NCBI GenBank assembly: GCA_902782535.1
Contig: CACZNM010000116.1
Span: 1 to 32,029, forward strand
DNA from: an uncultured Erysipelotrichaceae bacterium
GTDB lineage: Bacteria > Bacillota_I > Bacilli_A > RF39 > UBA660
Direction: 5' to 3'
DNA length: 32,029 nt
A program made the translations under genes and the position numbers. Positions 22,269 through 32,029 of this stretch are shown piece after piece. Position 1 is the stretch's first letter. Each line of letters opens with the position of its first letter. The notes below the pieces were generated by a model that did not search any database, had not been told where the DNA came from, and saw nothing but the letters and a program-made list of their open reading frames with translations.

Positions 22269-22824
22269 TGTAAAACAAGAAACAAAAGAAGAAAAGCTAG
22301 AAGAATTAAAAAAGCGCCATGAAAGACGTGATAAAAGAAGAGAGAATAAAGAAGAAAAAGATAAGAAAGATGAAATGATTAAATCCTTATCAGAAAATGT
22401 TGAAGAACTTCAAAATAAACTCTTGTATAATCAAGCTGAGTTTGCAAACTATAAAAGGAGAAGAGAAGAAGAAACAAGGAATATGCTTAAATATCAAAAC
22501 TTTGATATAGCATTAGAACTTATCAATGTTGTGGATAGTTTTGAAAGAGCGGTTAGTATTCCTGATGATAAATTATCGGATGAAGTTAAAAAATATTTAA
22601 GTGGGTTTAAGATAATGTATACGAATTTAATTAATATTTTAAATAAGTTCGAGATACATGAAATTGATGTCTTAAATAAAGAATTTGATCATAATACTTC
22701 ACAAGCTTTAATGACAGAACATCGTGATGGTATATCTTCTGGAATTGTAATTGAAGTATTACAAAAAGGATATATGATAAAAGATAAACTATTACGTGTG
22801 GCACTTGTTAAGGTTAGTGAATGA
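22258..22824 (+). CDS. grpE: Nucleotide exchange factor GrpE
   Basis: A 188-residue cofactor that releases ADP from DnaK. The N-terminus is a long charged coil rich in K and E. The core begins at NVEELQNKLLYNQAEFANYKRR, and the C-terminal beta domain ends with GYMIKDKLLRVALVKVSE, typical of GrpE. Of three in-frame starts near the site, ATG 22258 has GAGAGG at the proper distance. It overlaps the end of hrcA, so its translation is coupled. An unknown small gene follows after one base. Confidence 0.92.
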   Translation: MENDVKQETKEEKLEELKKRHERRDKRRENKEEKDKKDEMIKSLSENVEELQNKLLYNQAEFANYKRRREEETRNMLKYQNFDIALELINVVDSFERAVSIPDDKLSDEVKKYLSGFKIMYTNLINILNKFEIHEIDVLNKEFDHNTSQALMTEHRDGISSGIVIEVLQKGYMIKDKLLRVALVKVSE

Positions 22825-22825
22825 T

Positions 22826-23087
22826 ATGAATGACAATGAATTAGATAAATATTCAATGGATTTTCTTGATAAACCAATTTCAAATATTGAAGATAGCTAT
22901 AAAAAGAAATCTTTTGTTTGTAGTATGTATCTATTAAAATACATCAATGATAAAGACAAAGATGCATATAATAATTTTGTTTTAATGTTTAAAAACTTAA
23001 ATTACGAAGATAAAATACAAGTTTTATTAAGTGTAAAAAATAATTTAAGTAAACAAGAACATATAAAAGTAAAGAAAAAGGATATAC

Positions 23088-23095
<8 letters not shown>
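22826..23095 (+). CDS. Unknown small protein 1 of the heat-shock operon
   Basis: An 89-residue acidic helical protein that I do not recognise. No membrane segment or known motif is visible. The central block is CSMYLLKYINDKDKDAYNNF followed by a helix and a lysine-rich end (KVKKKDIHE). It starts one base after the grpE stop and overlaps the next small gene by eight bases (ATGAATGA), so it is translated as part of the chaperone operon. The in-frame GTG at 22796 would overlap grpE deeply and is unlikely. Spacing of hydrophobic residues resembles that of the following protein, which suggests that the two are distant paralogues. A role as a co-chaperone, adaptor or regulator is inference from position only. 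Confidence 0.75.
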
Positions 23096-25203
<2,108 letters not shown>

Positions 25204-25209
25204 GTATAA

Positions 25210-25227
25210 GTCCTAGGAATCTAGGAC
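25210..25227 (+). other. Intergenic hairpin between dnaK and pepF
   Basis: GTCCTAG pairs with CTAGGAC around GAAT (7 bp, G/C-rich for this genome) in the 49-base gap after dnaK. No T-run follows, so it is not a normal terminator; it may stabilise or process the message or cause partial attenuation. Confidence 0.5.
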
Positions 25228-25252
25228 CTTTGCTTATTAGGGAAAGGATAAT

Positions 25253-27043
25253 ATGAAACAAAAAAATCGTAGTGAAATCAAATTAGAAGATACATGGGAT
25301 TTAACATATATTTTTAAAGATAAAAAAGCCTTTTTAAAAGCCTTAGATGATGTTAAACCTTTAATTTTGGATATTTCTAAATACAAAGGAAAAATTCTAG
25401 AGAGTGCCAATAAACTTTTATCCTTTTTGGAATTTAGTGACGATATTGAAAGAAAACTTTATAAATTATATTATTATGCTCATTTATCATTAGATGTTGA
25501 TACGACTAATACTTTATCTCAAGAAATGGAAGGTAAAGTAAGTAATTTGCTTCAAGAATATAGTGTTTTATCAAGTTTTGTTGTACCAGAGTTGTTAAAA
25601 AGTAACTATAGTGTTGTAGAAGAGTATATCAAAAAAAATAAAGATTTAGAAAAATATCGCTTTAATTTAGAATGTATTTATCGTTATCAAAATCATTCTT
25701 TAAGTGAAGAGATGGAAAAAACTTTATCAACACTTTCTAAAAGTTTTATTGCAGATGATACTTTTGAAGCTTTAACTGATGCGGATATTACTTTTCCATC
25801 CATTTTAATAGATGGTAAAAAAGTAGAACTTACAGAGAGTAATTATAACTCATATATAAGAAGTGCTAATCGAAATACAAGAAAGAAAGCATTTACTAAT
25901 CTTTTAAAAACATATGGAAATTATAAAAATACTCTTGCTAAAACTTTTAGTGGTAATGTAGAATTATTAACTAGTATGGCTAAAATTAAAAAATTCAATT
26001 CTAGTTTAGAGGCTAGTTTATATAAGGATAATATAAAAGTAGAAGTATACAATAAATTAATTGATACGGTTAATAAGCATTTGGATGTTTTATATAAATA
26101 TTATGCTTTAAAGAAAAAAGTATTAGGCTTATCTAGATTACATTTATATGATATTTATACACCACTTGTTAAAGATAACGATAAAAAATATAGTTTTAAT
26201 GAAGCGAAAAATATAGTTATAAAAGCCTTAAGTATTTTAGGTGATGATTATATTAAGAATCTTAATAAAGCTTTTGATGAACGCTGGATTGATATTTATA
26301 ACAACAAAGGAAAAAGGGGAGGAGCATATTCTAGTGGTTTTTACGATACTAAACCATATGTTCTTTTGAATTTTGAAGGAAGATATGAAGATGTTACCAC
26401 ACTTGCTCATGAATTAGGGCATTCTATGCATACATATTATTCTTGTTCAAATCAGCCATATAATTTATCTAGTTATAATATTTTTGTTGCTGAAGTAGCA
26501 TCAACAGTTAATGAGTTATTATTAGTTCATTATTTAATAAAGAATAGTAAAGATAAAAATGAAAAATTATTTCTATTAAATCAATTGATGGAATTATATA
26601 AAGGAACAATATATCGACAAGTTATGTTTGCTGAATTTGAACGTGATATGCATGCTGATTTGGAAAAAGGCGAAGTATTAACAAACGAATATTTATCAAG
26701 TAAATACTATGAACTTGTTAAGAGATATTTTGGTAAAGATGTTGTTTGTGATGAATTAATTAAAAATGAATGGATGAGAATTCCGCATTTCTATTACGAT
26801 TTTTATGTTTATAAATATGCTATTGGTCTTTCATGTGCTACAAAAATAGTAGATGGTATTTTAAATAACAAAAAGGATGCCTTAAACAATTATTTATGTT
26901 TCTTAAAAACAGGTGGAAGTATGTATCCTGCAGATGAACTTTTAGTAGCGGGTGTTAATGTTTTTGAAAAAGATGTATATGAAAGTGCGATAAATGCATT
27001 TAATAGCTTTATTGATTCCTTTAATGAAATATATAAAGAATAG
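25253..27043 (+). CDS. pepF: Oligoendopeptidase F (M3 family)
   Basis: A 596-residue cytoplasmic zinc metallopeptidase that cuts short peptides. The M3 motif is HELGH in TTLAHELGHSMHTYYS, with the third ligand in FVAEVASTVNELLL. The N-terminal helical part (TWDLTYIFKDKKAFLKAL) and the C-terminal WMRIPHFYYDFYVYKYAIGLS are the family's other strong blocks. The length is right for PepF. GGAAAGGA precedes the ATG. The gene sits between dnaK and dnaJ, 13 bases before dnaJ, so a peptidase that can recycle peptides from misfolded proteins is tied to the chaperone operon. Confidence 0.92.
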   Translation: MKQKNRSEIKLEDTWDLTYIFKDKKAFLKALDDVKPLILDISKYKGKILESANKLLSFLEFSDDIERKLYKLYYYAHLSLDVDTTNTLSQEMEGKVSNLLQEYSVLSSFVVPELLKSNYSVVEEYIKKNKDLEKYRFNLECIYRYQNHSLSEEMEKTLSTLSKSFIADDTFEALTDADITFPSILIDGKKVELTESNYNSYIRSANRNTRKKAFTNLLKTYGNYKNTLAKTFSGNVELLTSMAKIKKFNSSLEASLYKDNIKVEVYNKLIDTVNKHLDVLYKYYALKKKVLGLSRLHLYDIYTPLVKDNDKKYSFNEAKNIVIKALSILGDDYIKNLNKAFDERWIDIYNNKGKRGGAYSSGFYDTKPYVLLNFEGRYEDVTTLAHELGHSMHTYYSCSNQPYNLSSYNIFVAEVASTVNELLLVHYLIKNSKDKNEKLFLLNQLMELYKGTIYRQVMFAEFERDMHADLEKGEVLTNEYLSSKYYELVKRYFGKDVVCDELIKNEWMRIPHFYYDFYVYKYAIGLSCATKIVDGILNNKKDALNNYLCFLKTGGSMYPADELLVAGVNVFEKDVYESAINAFNSFIDSFNEIYKE

Positions 27044-27056
27044 GAAGTGAAGTATT

Positions 27057-28178
27057 ATGAATAAAAGAGATTATTACGAAGTATTAGGTGTTTCCAAGAC
27101 AGCAACTGATGACGAAATTAAAAGCGCTTTTCGTAAATTAGCGAAAAAATATCATCCCGATATTAATAAAGATCCTGATGCTCCTGCTAAATTTAAAGAA
27201 GCCCAAGAAGCATATGCGGTTTTATCAGATAAAAATAAAAGAGCACAATATGATCAATTCGGACATGCTGCCTTTGAAAACAATGGTATGGGTGGATTCT
27301 CAACAGGTGGCTTTGATTTTTCAGATTTCGATATCGATCTTGATGATATTTTAGGAAATGTTTTTGGTGGTGGTTTTGGCTTTTCTGGTGGAAGAAGAAA
27401 ATCTTCTTCAAGGAAGCATCGCGGTAATGATTTATTAAAAAGCATCAATTTATCTTTTGAAGAAGCAGCCTTTGGTTGCGAGAAAGATTTAAAGATTGAT
27501 GTTAATAGTAAATGTCCAGAATGTAATGGTGATGGTGGCTTTGATAAAGAGACTTGTTCAAAATGTCATGGTAGTGGAGCAATAACTAGTGAACAACGTA
27601 CGATATTTGGAGCATTTATGACTAAGACAACGTGTCCTACTTGTGATGGAGCAGGAGTAACTTATAAAAAACGTTGTACTAAATGTCGTGGTACAGGTTT
27701 TGTTAAAGAGAATAAAACTATTACCGTTAAGATACCAAGTGGTATTGATAATGGTATGCGATTAAGACTTAGTGGTAAAGGTGAAGCAAGTCCTGACGGT
27801 GGAGAAAATGGTGACTTATATTTAGAATTTTCTGTTTCAAAACACGATTTCTTTGAAAGAAATGGTGATGATATTATCCTTGAAGTACCAATTAATTTAG
27901 CCGAAGCAGCCCTAGGTTGTAAGAAAGATATTAAAACATTATCTAGTATTATTACTTTACAAGTACCAGCAGGAACAAATAGTGGTGACAAACAACGAAT
28001 TAAAGCACGTGGTATTAAAAATAGTACAACAGGTAATACTGGTGATATGTACATTATCTTTAAAGTTATTACACCAAGTAAACTTACACGAGAACAAAAG
28101 AATATTTTAGAAAAATTAAATGAAACAAATTTAAATACTAGTGAAATTGATAGATTTAATCGCTTTGTTGAAAAATAA
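27057..28178 (+). CDS. dnaJ: Chaperone DnaJ (Hsp40)
   Basis: A 373-residue type I J-protein that delivers substrates to DnaK and stimulates its ATPase. The J domain has the HPD motif (YHPDINKDP) near residue 33. A G/F-rich linker with [12 protein letters not shown] and [13 protein letters not shown] follows. Four zinc-finger repeats are intact: [32 protein letters not shown]. The C-terminal substrate domains complete it. GGAAGTG lies upstream of the ATG. It ends the operon at a terminator two bases after the stop region. Confidence 0.96.
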   Translation: MNKRDYYEVLGVSKTATDDEIKSAFRKLAKKYHPDINKDPDAPAKFKEAQEAYAVLSDKNKRAQYDQFGHAAFENNGMGGFSTGGFDFSDFDIDLDDILGNVFGGGFGFSGGRRKSSSRKHRGNDLLKSINLSFEEAAFGCEKDLKIDVNSKCPECNGDGGFDKETCSKCHGSGAITSEQRTIFGAFMTKTTCPTCDGAGVTYKKRCTKCRGTGFVKENKTITVKIPSGIDNGMRLRLSGKGEASPDGGENGDLYLEFSVSKHDFFERNGDDIILEVPINLAEAALGCKKDIKTLSSIITLQVPAGTNSGDKQRIKARGIKNSTTGNTGDMYIIFKVITPSKLTREQKNILEKLNETNLNTSEIDRFNRFVEK

Positions 28179-28199
28179 AAACGCTTATTGCGTTTTTTT
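28177..28199 (+). terminator. Terminator of the heat-shock operon
   Basis: AAAAACGC pairs with GCGTTTTT around TTATT and continues as a T-run. It overlaps the dnaJ stop codon. Confidence 0.8.
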
Positions 28200-28202
28200 G
28201 TA

Positions 28203-28231
28203 TGGACTTCTCTTATCTTTTTTGATACAAT
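28203..28231 (+). promoter_or_regulatory. Promoter of the 28253 gene
   Basis: TGGACT at 28203-28208, a 17-base spacer and TACAAT at 28226-28231, three bases past the preceding terminator. The predicted start is near 28238, followed by AGGAGAG. Confidence 0.55.
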
Positions 28232-28252
28232 AGTATTAGATTAGGAGAGAGT

Positions 28253-28684
28253 ATGAAAAAGAAAGATTATAACTTATCAATAAGAATAGGCATAATTATA
28301 TTATTTGTTTTTGCATTTATTATTTTAATTGGAAAGCAACAAGATAGTGAAACCATTTTAGCGGATATTGTTGATAATGAGTTTTATTTAAGAACAATTC
28401 CATCAAAACAATATGTTGTAAAAGATTTAGATGTAATTTATCCTAGGTATTATGTTTTTTATTTCGATAATACTGATAATACATATATAATTCACTCATT
28501 TAATTATTATCAAACTGATAGTCAATACGAATTAGAATTTAGTAATCATCGTAAATATGTTGTTGACTATAATTATAGTGATTATATGATTAGATATGTT
28601 GTTGGTGATGGTAAAGGTAGTTATGATGATATGATAGAGGCTGTACCTTTCATAATTGATACTTTTAATTATAAAGTTTATTGA
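28253..28684 (+). CDS. Small membrane-anchored hypothetical protein, 143 aa
   Basis: I do not recognise this protein. A short basic start (MKKKDYNLSIR) is followed by one hydrophobic helix at about residues 11-27 (IGIIILFVFAFIILIG) and then a strand-rich, tyrosine-rich domain outside the membrane. It contains YPRYYVFYFDNTDNTYIIHS and a repeat-like YNYSDYMIRYVVGDG. There is no lipobox, so it stays anchored by the helix. AGGAGAG precedes the ATG. It is followed after 14 bases by the MgtC-family gene and probably shares its transcript. Confidence 0.7.
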   Translation: MKKKDYNLSIRIGIIILFVFAFIILIGKQQDSETILADIVDNEFYLRTIPSKQYVVKDLDVIYPRYYVFYFDNTDNTYIIHSFNYYQTDSQYELEFSNHRKYVVDYNYSDYMIRYVVGDGKGSYDDMIEAVPFIIDTFNYKVY

Positions 28685-28698
28685 TGTAGGGAGTTATT

Positions 28699-29421
28699 AT
28701 GGAAACAAATACCTTTGTAATTAATTTAGCAATATGTTTTCTTTTGAGCTTTATGATTGGTATTGAAAGACAATATCGAAGAAGATTAGTTGGTCTTCGA
28801 ACGACTATTTTAGTATGCGTTGGGTCATTTTTGTTTGTTAGTGCATCTTTTATTATTGGTGGAAATAAAACTGATTTAACAAGAATAGCGGCTCAAGTTG
28901 TTTCAGGAATTGGTTTTTTAGGTGCGGGTGTCATTATAAAAGATGGAATGAAAGTTAGAGGATTAACAACTGCTGCTACAATGTGGTGTGATGCATCAAT
29001 TGGTGTTTTATGTGCGACAGGGGCATCTATTCCGGCTATTCTTGGTACATTTGTTATTCTTTTTTCAAATACTGTTTTACGATATCTTAATAAAGAGATT
29101 AATAGAATATCTACTAATAAACGAATATGTGAGCAATACTTAATTAAAGTTGAGGCTAATAATAAAAATATTTTAGGTATAAAGAGTTATCTTTATGATG
29201 AATTAAAAAATGATTTTACATCAGATATTATTGTTGACGATATAAGACTAAATTTATCTGGTAGAAATAGTAATATTAATTTATTATTAACAATTAAAAA
29301 GAATAAATCTATGCTTTTAGATAGAGTAGTTGAAGAGATAAGTAAAAAGTTTTCTACTGATAAAATTATATTTAAAATGGAGAAAGAAATTATTAATGCT
29401 GATGAAGAAGAAATAATGTAA
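28699..29421 (+). CDS. MgtC/SapB family membrane protein
   Basis: A 240-residue integral membrane protein of the MgtC/SapB family. The N-terminal 120 residues hold four or five membrane helices with the family blocks FMIGIERQYRRRLVGLRTT, VSGIGFLGAGVIIKDG and VRGLTTAATMWCDASIG. The C-terminal half (about 135-240) is a soluble domain of ACT-like type. MgtC proteins affect Mg2+ homeostasis, F-ATPase activity or survival inside hosts in different bacteria; which applies here is unknown. GGGAG lies upstream of the ATG. No terminator is obvious before the rpsO promoter. Confidence 0.88.
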   Translation: METNTFVINLAICFLLSFMIGIERQYRRRLVGLRTTILVCVGSFLFVSASFIIGGNKTDLTRIAAQVVSGIGFLGAGVIIKDGMKVRGLTTAATMWCDASIGVLCATGASIPAILGTFVILFSNTVLRYLNKEINRISTNKRICEQYLIKVEANNKNILGIKSYLYDELKNDFTSDIIVDDIRLNLSGRNSNINLLLTIKKNKSMLLDRVVEEISKKFSTDKIIFKMEKEIINADEEEIM

Positions 29422-29437
29422 AAGAAGAAAAAAAGTA

Positions 29438-29466
29438 TTGATTTTATTAAAAAAATAGAGTATATT
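29438..29466 (+). promoter_or_regulatory. Promoter of rpsO
   Basis: TTGATT at 29438-29443, a 17-base spacer and TATATT at 29461-29466. The predicted start is near 29473, giving a leader of about 70 bases. Confidence 0.65.
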
Positions 29467-29472
29467 TATATT

Positions 29473-29545
29473 GCTACTGATTCGTAGTAGTAAGATTTCC
29501 TCGTCTGCTACTCCGTATTGGTGAATAATAAATAAGGAGGATTAA
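29473..29545 (+). promoter_or_regulatory. Candidate S15 autoregulatory leader of rpsO
   Basis: The leader can fold in two exclusive ways. CTACT (29474-29478) can pair with AGTAG (29486-29490), or GTAGTAG (29484-29490) with CTGCTAC (29505-29511, one G-U pair). Ribosomal protein S15 represses its own message through structured leaders in several bacterial groups. The ribosome binding site AAGGAGG follows. Whether this RNA binds S15 is inference. Confidence 0.45.
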
Positions 29546-29815
29546 ATGGCTTTAACGAAAGATGAAAAGACAAGTATCATTGAAAAATATCGTGTAGATG
29601 AAAATGATACTGGTTCTGTTGAAGTACAAGTTGCTTTGTTAACAAAAAGAATTAATGACTTAAATGAACATTTAAAGGTTCATAAACATGATTTTCATTC
29701 TAATCGTGGACTTTTAAAGATGGTTGGTCAAAGAAAGAGTTTGTTAAATTATTTAGCAAAGACAGATGTACAAAGATATAGAAATTTAGTTAAAAAATTA
29801 GGATTAAGAAAGTAG
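29546..29815 (+). CDS. rpsO: 30S ribosomal protein S15
   Basis: An 89-residue protein that binds the central domain of 16S rRNA early in 30S assembly. The family pattern is complete: [22 protein letters not shown], then [25 protein letters not shown] and the end [12 protein letters not shown]. The length is exact for the family. AAGGAGG lies five bases before the ATG. It stands before pnp, a conserved pair in bacteria, with a hairpin between them. Confidence 0.97.
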   Translation: MALTKDEKTSIIEKYRVDENDTGSVEVQVALLTKRINDLNEHLKVHKHDFHSNRGLLKMVGQRKSLLNYLAKTDVQRYRNLVKKLGLRK

Positions 29816-29843
29816 ACACTGTTTTAATAGTGTCTTTATTTTT
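29814..29843 (+). terminator. Terminator between rpsO and pnp
   Basis: AGACACT pairs with AGTGTCT around an eight-base loop, followed by TTATTTTT. It overlaps the rpsO stop. As pnp has no clear promoter of its own, it probably lets part of the transcripts through. Confidence 0.7.
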
Positions 29844-29857
29844 GAAAAGGAGTAGGA

Positions 29858-31996
29858 ATGAAAAAAATATTTGAAAAAGATTTTCGTGGGAGAAAATTAG
29901 TTATTGAACATGGAGAACTTGCTAAACAAGCTCACGGTTCAGTTTTAGTTAGATATGGAGATACTGTTGTATTATCAACTGTTGTAGTTAGCAAAACGGC
30001 TAATATTTTATCAGATTTTTTTCCACTAATGGTTTTATATCAAGAAAAACTATATTCAGTTGGTAAAATACCTGGTGGATTTATTAAAAGAGAAGGTCGT
30101 CCTACGGATGCTGCAACGCTTGCAGCTCGTATGATTGATAGACCAATGCGTCCAATGTTTCCGGAGAATTTTCGTAATGAAGTGCAAGTTGTTAATACTG
30201 TCCTTTCTGTTGATACCGATAATTCACCAGAATTAACTGCAATGTTTGGATCAAGTCTTTCTACATGCATTAGTAAAATTCCTTTTGATGGACCAATTGC
30301 AGGAGTAAAAGTAGGAAGAGTTAATGGTGAGTTTGTAATTAATCCAACCCCAGATGAACTTGAGGTAAGCGATTTGGATTTAACAGTAGCAGGAACAAAA
30401 TATGCAATTAACATGGTTGAAGCTGGTGCTAAAGAAGTATCCGAGGATGATATGTTAGAAGCACTTATGTTTGGTCATGAAGCAGTTAAAGAATTATGTG
30501 AATTCCAAGAGGAAATTATCCAAGAAATTGGTGTAGAAAAAATGGAATACGAACATATTGAACTTCCTGAAGAATTAGTTAATGAAATAACTCAACTTGC
30601 TAGTGATAAATTAGATAAGGCAATGCGTATTCATGAAAAACTTGAAAAATATGCTGCTATTGATGCTGTTAAAGAAGAAGTTGTTAAGAAATATGAAGAA
30701 GAAAACAAGGAAAAACTTGAAAACGAAGAGTTAACTCTTTTATTAACACAAGTAAAATTAATATTAGAAAATATTGAATATGATATTTTTAGAAGCATTA
30801 CAGTTAACGAAAAAACTAGAAGTGATGGAAGAAGTATGACAGAGATTCGTCCTTTATCAACTGCAATTGATTTACTTCCAAGAACTCATGGTAGTGCACT
30901 ATTTACAAGAGGTGAGACACAAGCTCTTGCTGTAACAACACTTGGTGCCATTAATGAAAATCAAATTTTAGATGGTTTAAGTTTAGAAACAGAAAAAAGA
31001 TTTATGTTACATTATAATTTCCCGGCTTTTTCAGTTGGTGAAACTGGTCGTTATGGAAGTCCAGGACGTCGTGAAATAGGCCATGGTGCGTTAGGAGAAA
31101 GATGTCTATCACAAGTTATGCCAAGTGAAGAAGAGTTCCCATATACAGTTCGTGTGGTATCAGAAATACTAGAAAGTAATGGTTCAAGCTCTCAAGCAAC
31201 TATTTGTGCAGGATGTATGAGTCTAATGGCAGCAGGTGTTCCTATTAAAGCACCAGTTGCTGGTATCGCTATGGGATTAATTACATCTAAAGATGGTAAA
31301 GATTATACAATTTTAACTGATATTCAAGGAATGGAAGATCATTTAGGAGATATGGACTTTAAAGTTGGTGGAACAAGAAATGGTATTTGTTCACTTCAAA
31401 TGGATATCAAAATTAAAGGTATAACAAAGCAAATATTAAAGGAGGCTTTAGCACAAGCTCATACTGCTAGACAAGAAATTCTTGATGTAATGGAAAAAGA
31501 AATCGCTGAACCAAGAGCAGATGTATCAGAATATGCTCCAAAGATGGAAACATTTATGATTAATCCTGATAAGATTAAAGATGTTATTGGTAAAGGTGGA
31601 GACACTATTACAAAGATTATTTGTGAAACAAGTAATGTAACTAGTGTAAGTGATGTACGAGCCGTTAAAATTGAACTTGAAGATGATGGTCGCGTAATGA
31701 TTTATCATATGGATCGTGATATTATTAATAAAGCAAAAGAAATGATTTTAGATTTGACAAGAGAAGTAGAAGAAGGTAAAATATATTCTGCAAAGGTTGT
31801 TAAAATAGAAGATTTTGGATGTTTTGTTGAAGTATGGCCTGGATGTGAAGGTTTAGTGCATATTTCTAAACTTGCTAAAGACCATGTTGAAAAAGTTGAA
31901 GATGTTGTTAAACTAGGAGATGAAATACTAGTTAAAGCTATCGGAACTGATAAAAAAGGAAGATTAAACTTTTCAAGAAAGGATGCTTTAAAATAA
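29858..31996 (+). CDS. pnp: Polyribonucleotide nucleotidyltransferase (PNPase)
   Basis: A 712-residue phosphorolytic 3'-5' exoribonuclease, a trimer that degrades mRNA. Two RNase PH-like domains are present: the first has [34 protein letters not shown], the second [14 protein letters not shown], then [19 protein letters not shown] and [13 protein letters not shown]. The KH domain ([20 protein letters not shown]) and the S1 domain ([25 protein letters not shown]) complete it. The length is normal. AAGGAG precedes the ATG. It follows rpsO on the same strand. Confidence 0.97.
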   Translation: MKKIFEKDFRGRKLVIEHGELAKQAHGSVLVRYGDTVVLSTVVVSKTANILSDFFPLMVLYQEKLYSVGKIPGGFIKREGRPTDAATLAARMIDRPMRPMFPENFRNEVQVVNTVLSVDTDNSPELTAMFGSSLSTCISKIPFDGPIAGVKVGRVNGEFVINPTPDELEVSDLDLTVAGTKYAINMVEAGAKEVSEDDMLEALMFGHEAVKELCEFQEEIIQEIGVEKMEYEHIELPEELVNEITQLASDKLDKAMRIHEKLEKYAAIDAVKEEVVKKYEEENKEKLENEELTLLLTQVKLILENIEYDIFRSITVNEKTRSDGRSMTEIRPLSTAIDLLPRTHGSALFTRGETQALAVTTLGAINENQILDGLSLETEKRFMLHYNFPAFSVGETGRYGSPGRREIGHGALGERCLSQVMPSEEEFPYTVRVVSEILESNGSSSQATICAGCMSLMAAGVPIKAPVAGIAMGLITSKDGKDYTILTDIQGMEDHLGDMDFKVGGTRNGICSLQMDIKIKGITKQILKEALAQAHTARQEILDVMEKEIAEPRADVSEYAPKMETFMINPDKIKDVIGKGGDTITKIICETSNVTSVSDVRAVKIELEDDGRVMIYHMDRDIINKAKEMILDLTREVEEGKIYSAKVVKIEDFGCFVEVWPGCEGLVHISKLAKDHVEKVEDVVKLGDEILVKAIGTDKKGRLNFSRKDALK

Positions 31997-32003
31997 GCAT
32001 TCC
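31981..32003 (+). other. Hairpin at the 3' end of pnp
   Basis: GG-ATGCTT pairs with AAGCAT-T-CC around TAAAAT, covering the last codons and the stop of pnp. No T-run follows, so it is a weak terminator at best, or a processing signal before the tRNA. Confidence 0.35.
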
Positions 32004-32009
32004 TCTTAT

Positions 32010-32029
32010 GCCGACTTAGCACAGTGGTA
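32010..32029 (+). tRNA. 5' end of a tRNA, probably tRNA-Thr (cut by window edge)
   Basis: The last 20 bases, GCCGACTTAGCACAGTGGTA, match the 5' acceptor strand and D arm of a tRNA (TTAGCNCAGTGGTA pattern). The acceptor GCCGACT is like that of tRNA-Thr in Firmicutes. The anticodon lies outside the window, so the identity is a guess. Confidence 0.7.

Noticed and set aside
27662-28054. 130-codon minus-strand ORF inside dnaJ
   Set aside because: It is antisense to a highly conserved gene with no signal of its own; a shadow of dnaJ codon use. The same holds for 30040-30414 in pnp.

Overview
The window is a very AT-rich stretch of a low-GC Firmicutes-type chromosome. Several core genes end in TGA and their conserved tryptophans are TGG, so translation table 11 fits and a Mycoplasma-type code does not. 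Core proteins (HrcA-GrpE-DnaK-DnaJ with CIRCE operators, RbgA, YutD, MurC, a WXG100 pair, a Xer recombinase) point to a Bacilli-like, peptidoglycan-making organism. An uncultured gut lineage of the RF39/Erysipelotrichia kind is plausible, but that is inference.

Layout. 1-1.7 kb: two candidate small RNAs, each with its own promoter and terminator, flank a short minus-strand gene and an isolated WXG100-like pair. 1.7-6.0 kb: a Xer tyrosine recombinase, a membrane-anchored SH3 plus glycoside-hydrolase-like protein, YutD, a DUF1292 protein and an unrecognised coiled-coil protein, ending at a bidirectional terminator. 6.0-8.7 kb: a PflX-like radical SAM gene diverges from murC through overlapping promoters; murC overlaps a small deoxyribosyltransferase-like gene. 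8.75-11.2 kb: an unrecognised 803-residue protein with a long coiled-coil tail.

11.2-20.3 kb: a variable region of small stand-alone enzymes, all on the plus strand. It holds a transglutaminase-like/Nudix fusion, three acetyltransferases, a short-chain dehydrogenase, a second transglutaminase-like protein, a methyltransferase (possibly two fused ORFs), a truncated 2H phosphoesterase, an MccF-like S66 peptidase, a Nudix hydrolase, an unknown gene with its own promoter and terminator, and a zinc protease-like protein. Between them lie gene remnants, including the C-terminal ends of two further acetyltransferases. It reads as a site of repeated gain and decay of detoxification or modification enzymes.

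20.3-28.2 kb: core genes resume with rbgA, then a heat-shock operon hrcA-grpE-(two unknown small genes)-dnaK-pepF-dnaJ. It is controlled by a consensus promoter flanked by two CIRCE-like repeats, and the genes from hrcA to dnaK are tightly packed or overlapping. 28.2-32.0 kb: a small membrane-anchored protein, an MgtC-family protein, rpsO behind a structured leader, pnp, and the first 20 bases of a tRNA, probably tRNA-Thr, cut by the window edge.

The observations I would look at first are the two extra small genes inside the chaperone operon, the two small RNAs, the paired transglutaminase-like genes, and the acetyltransferase graveyard.
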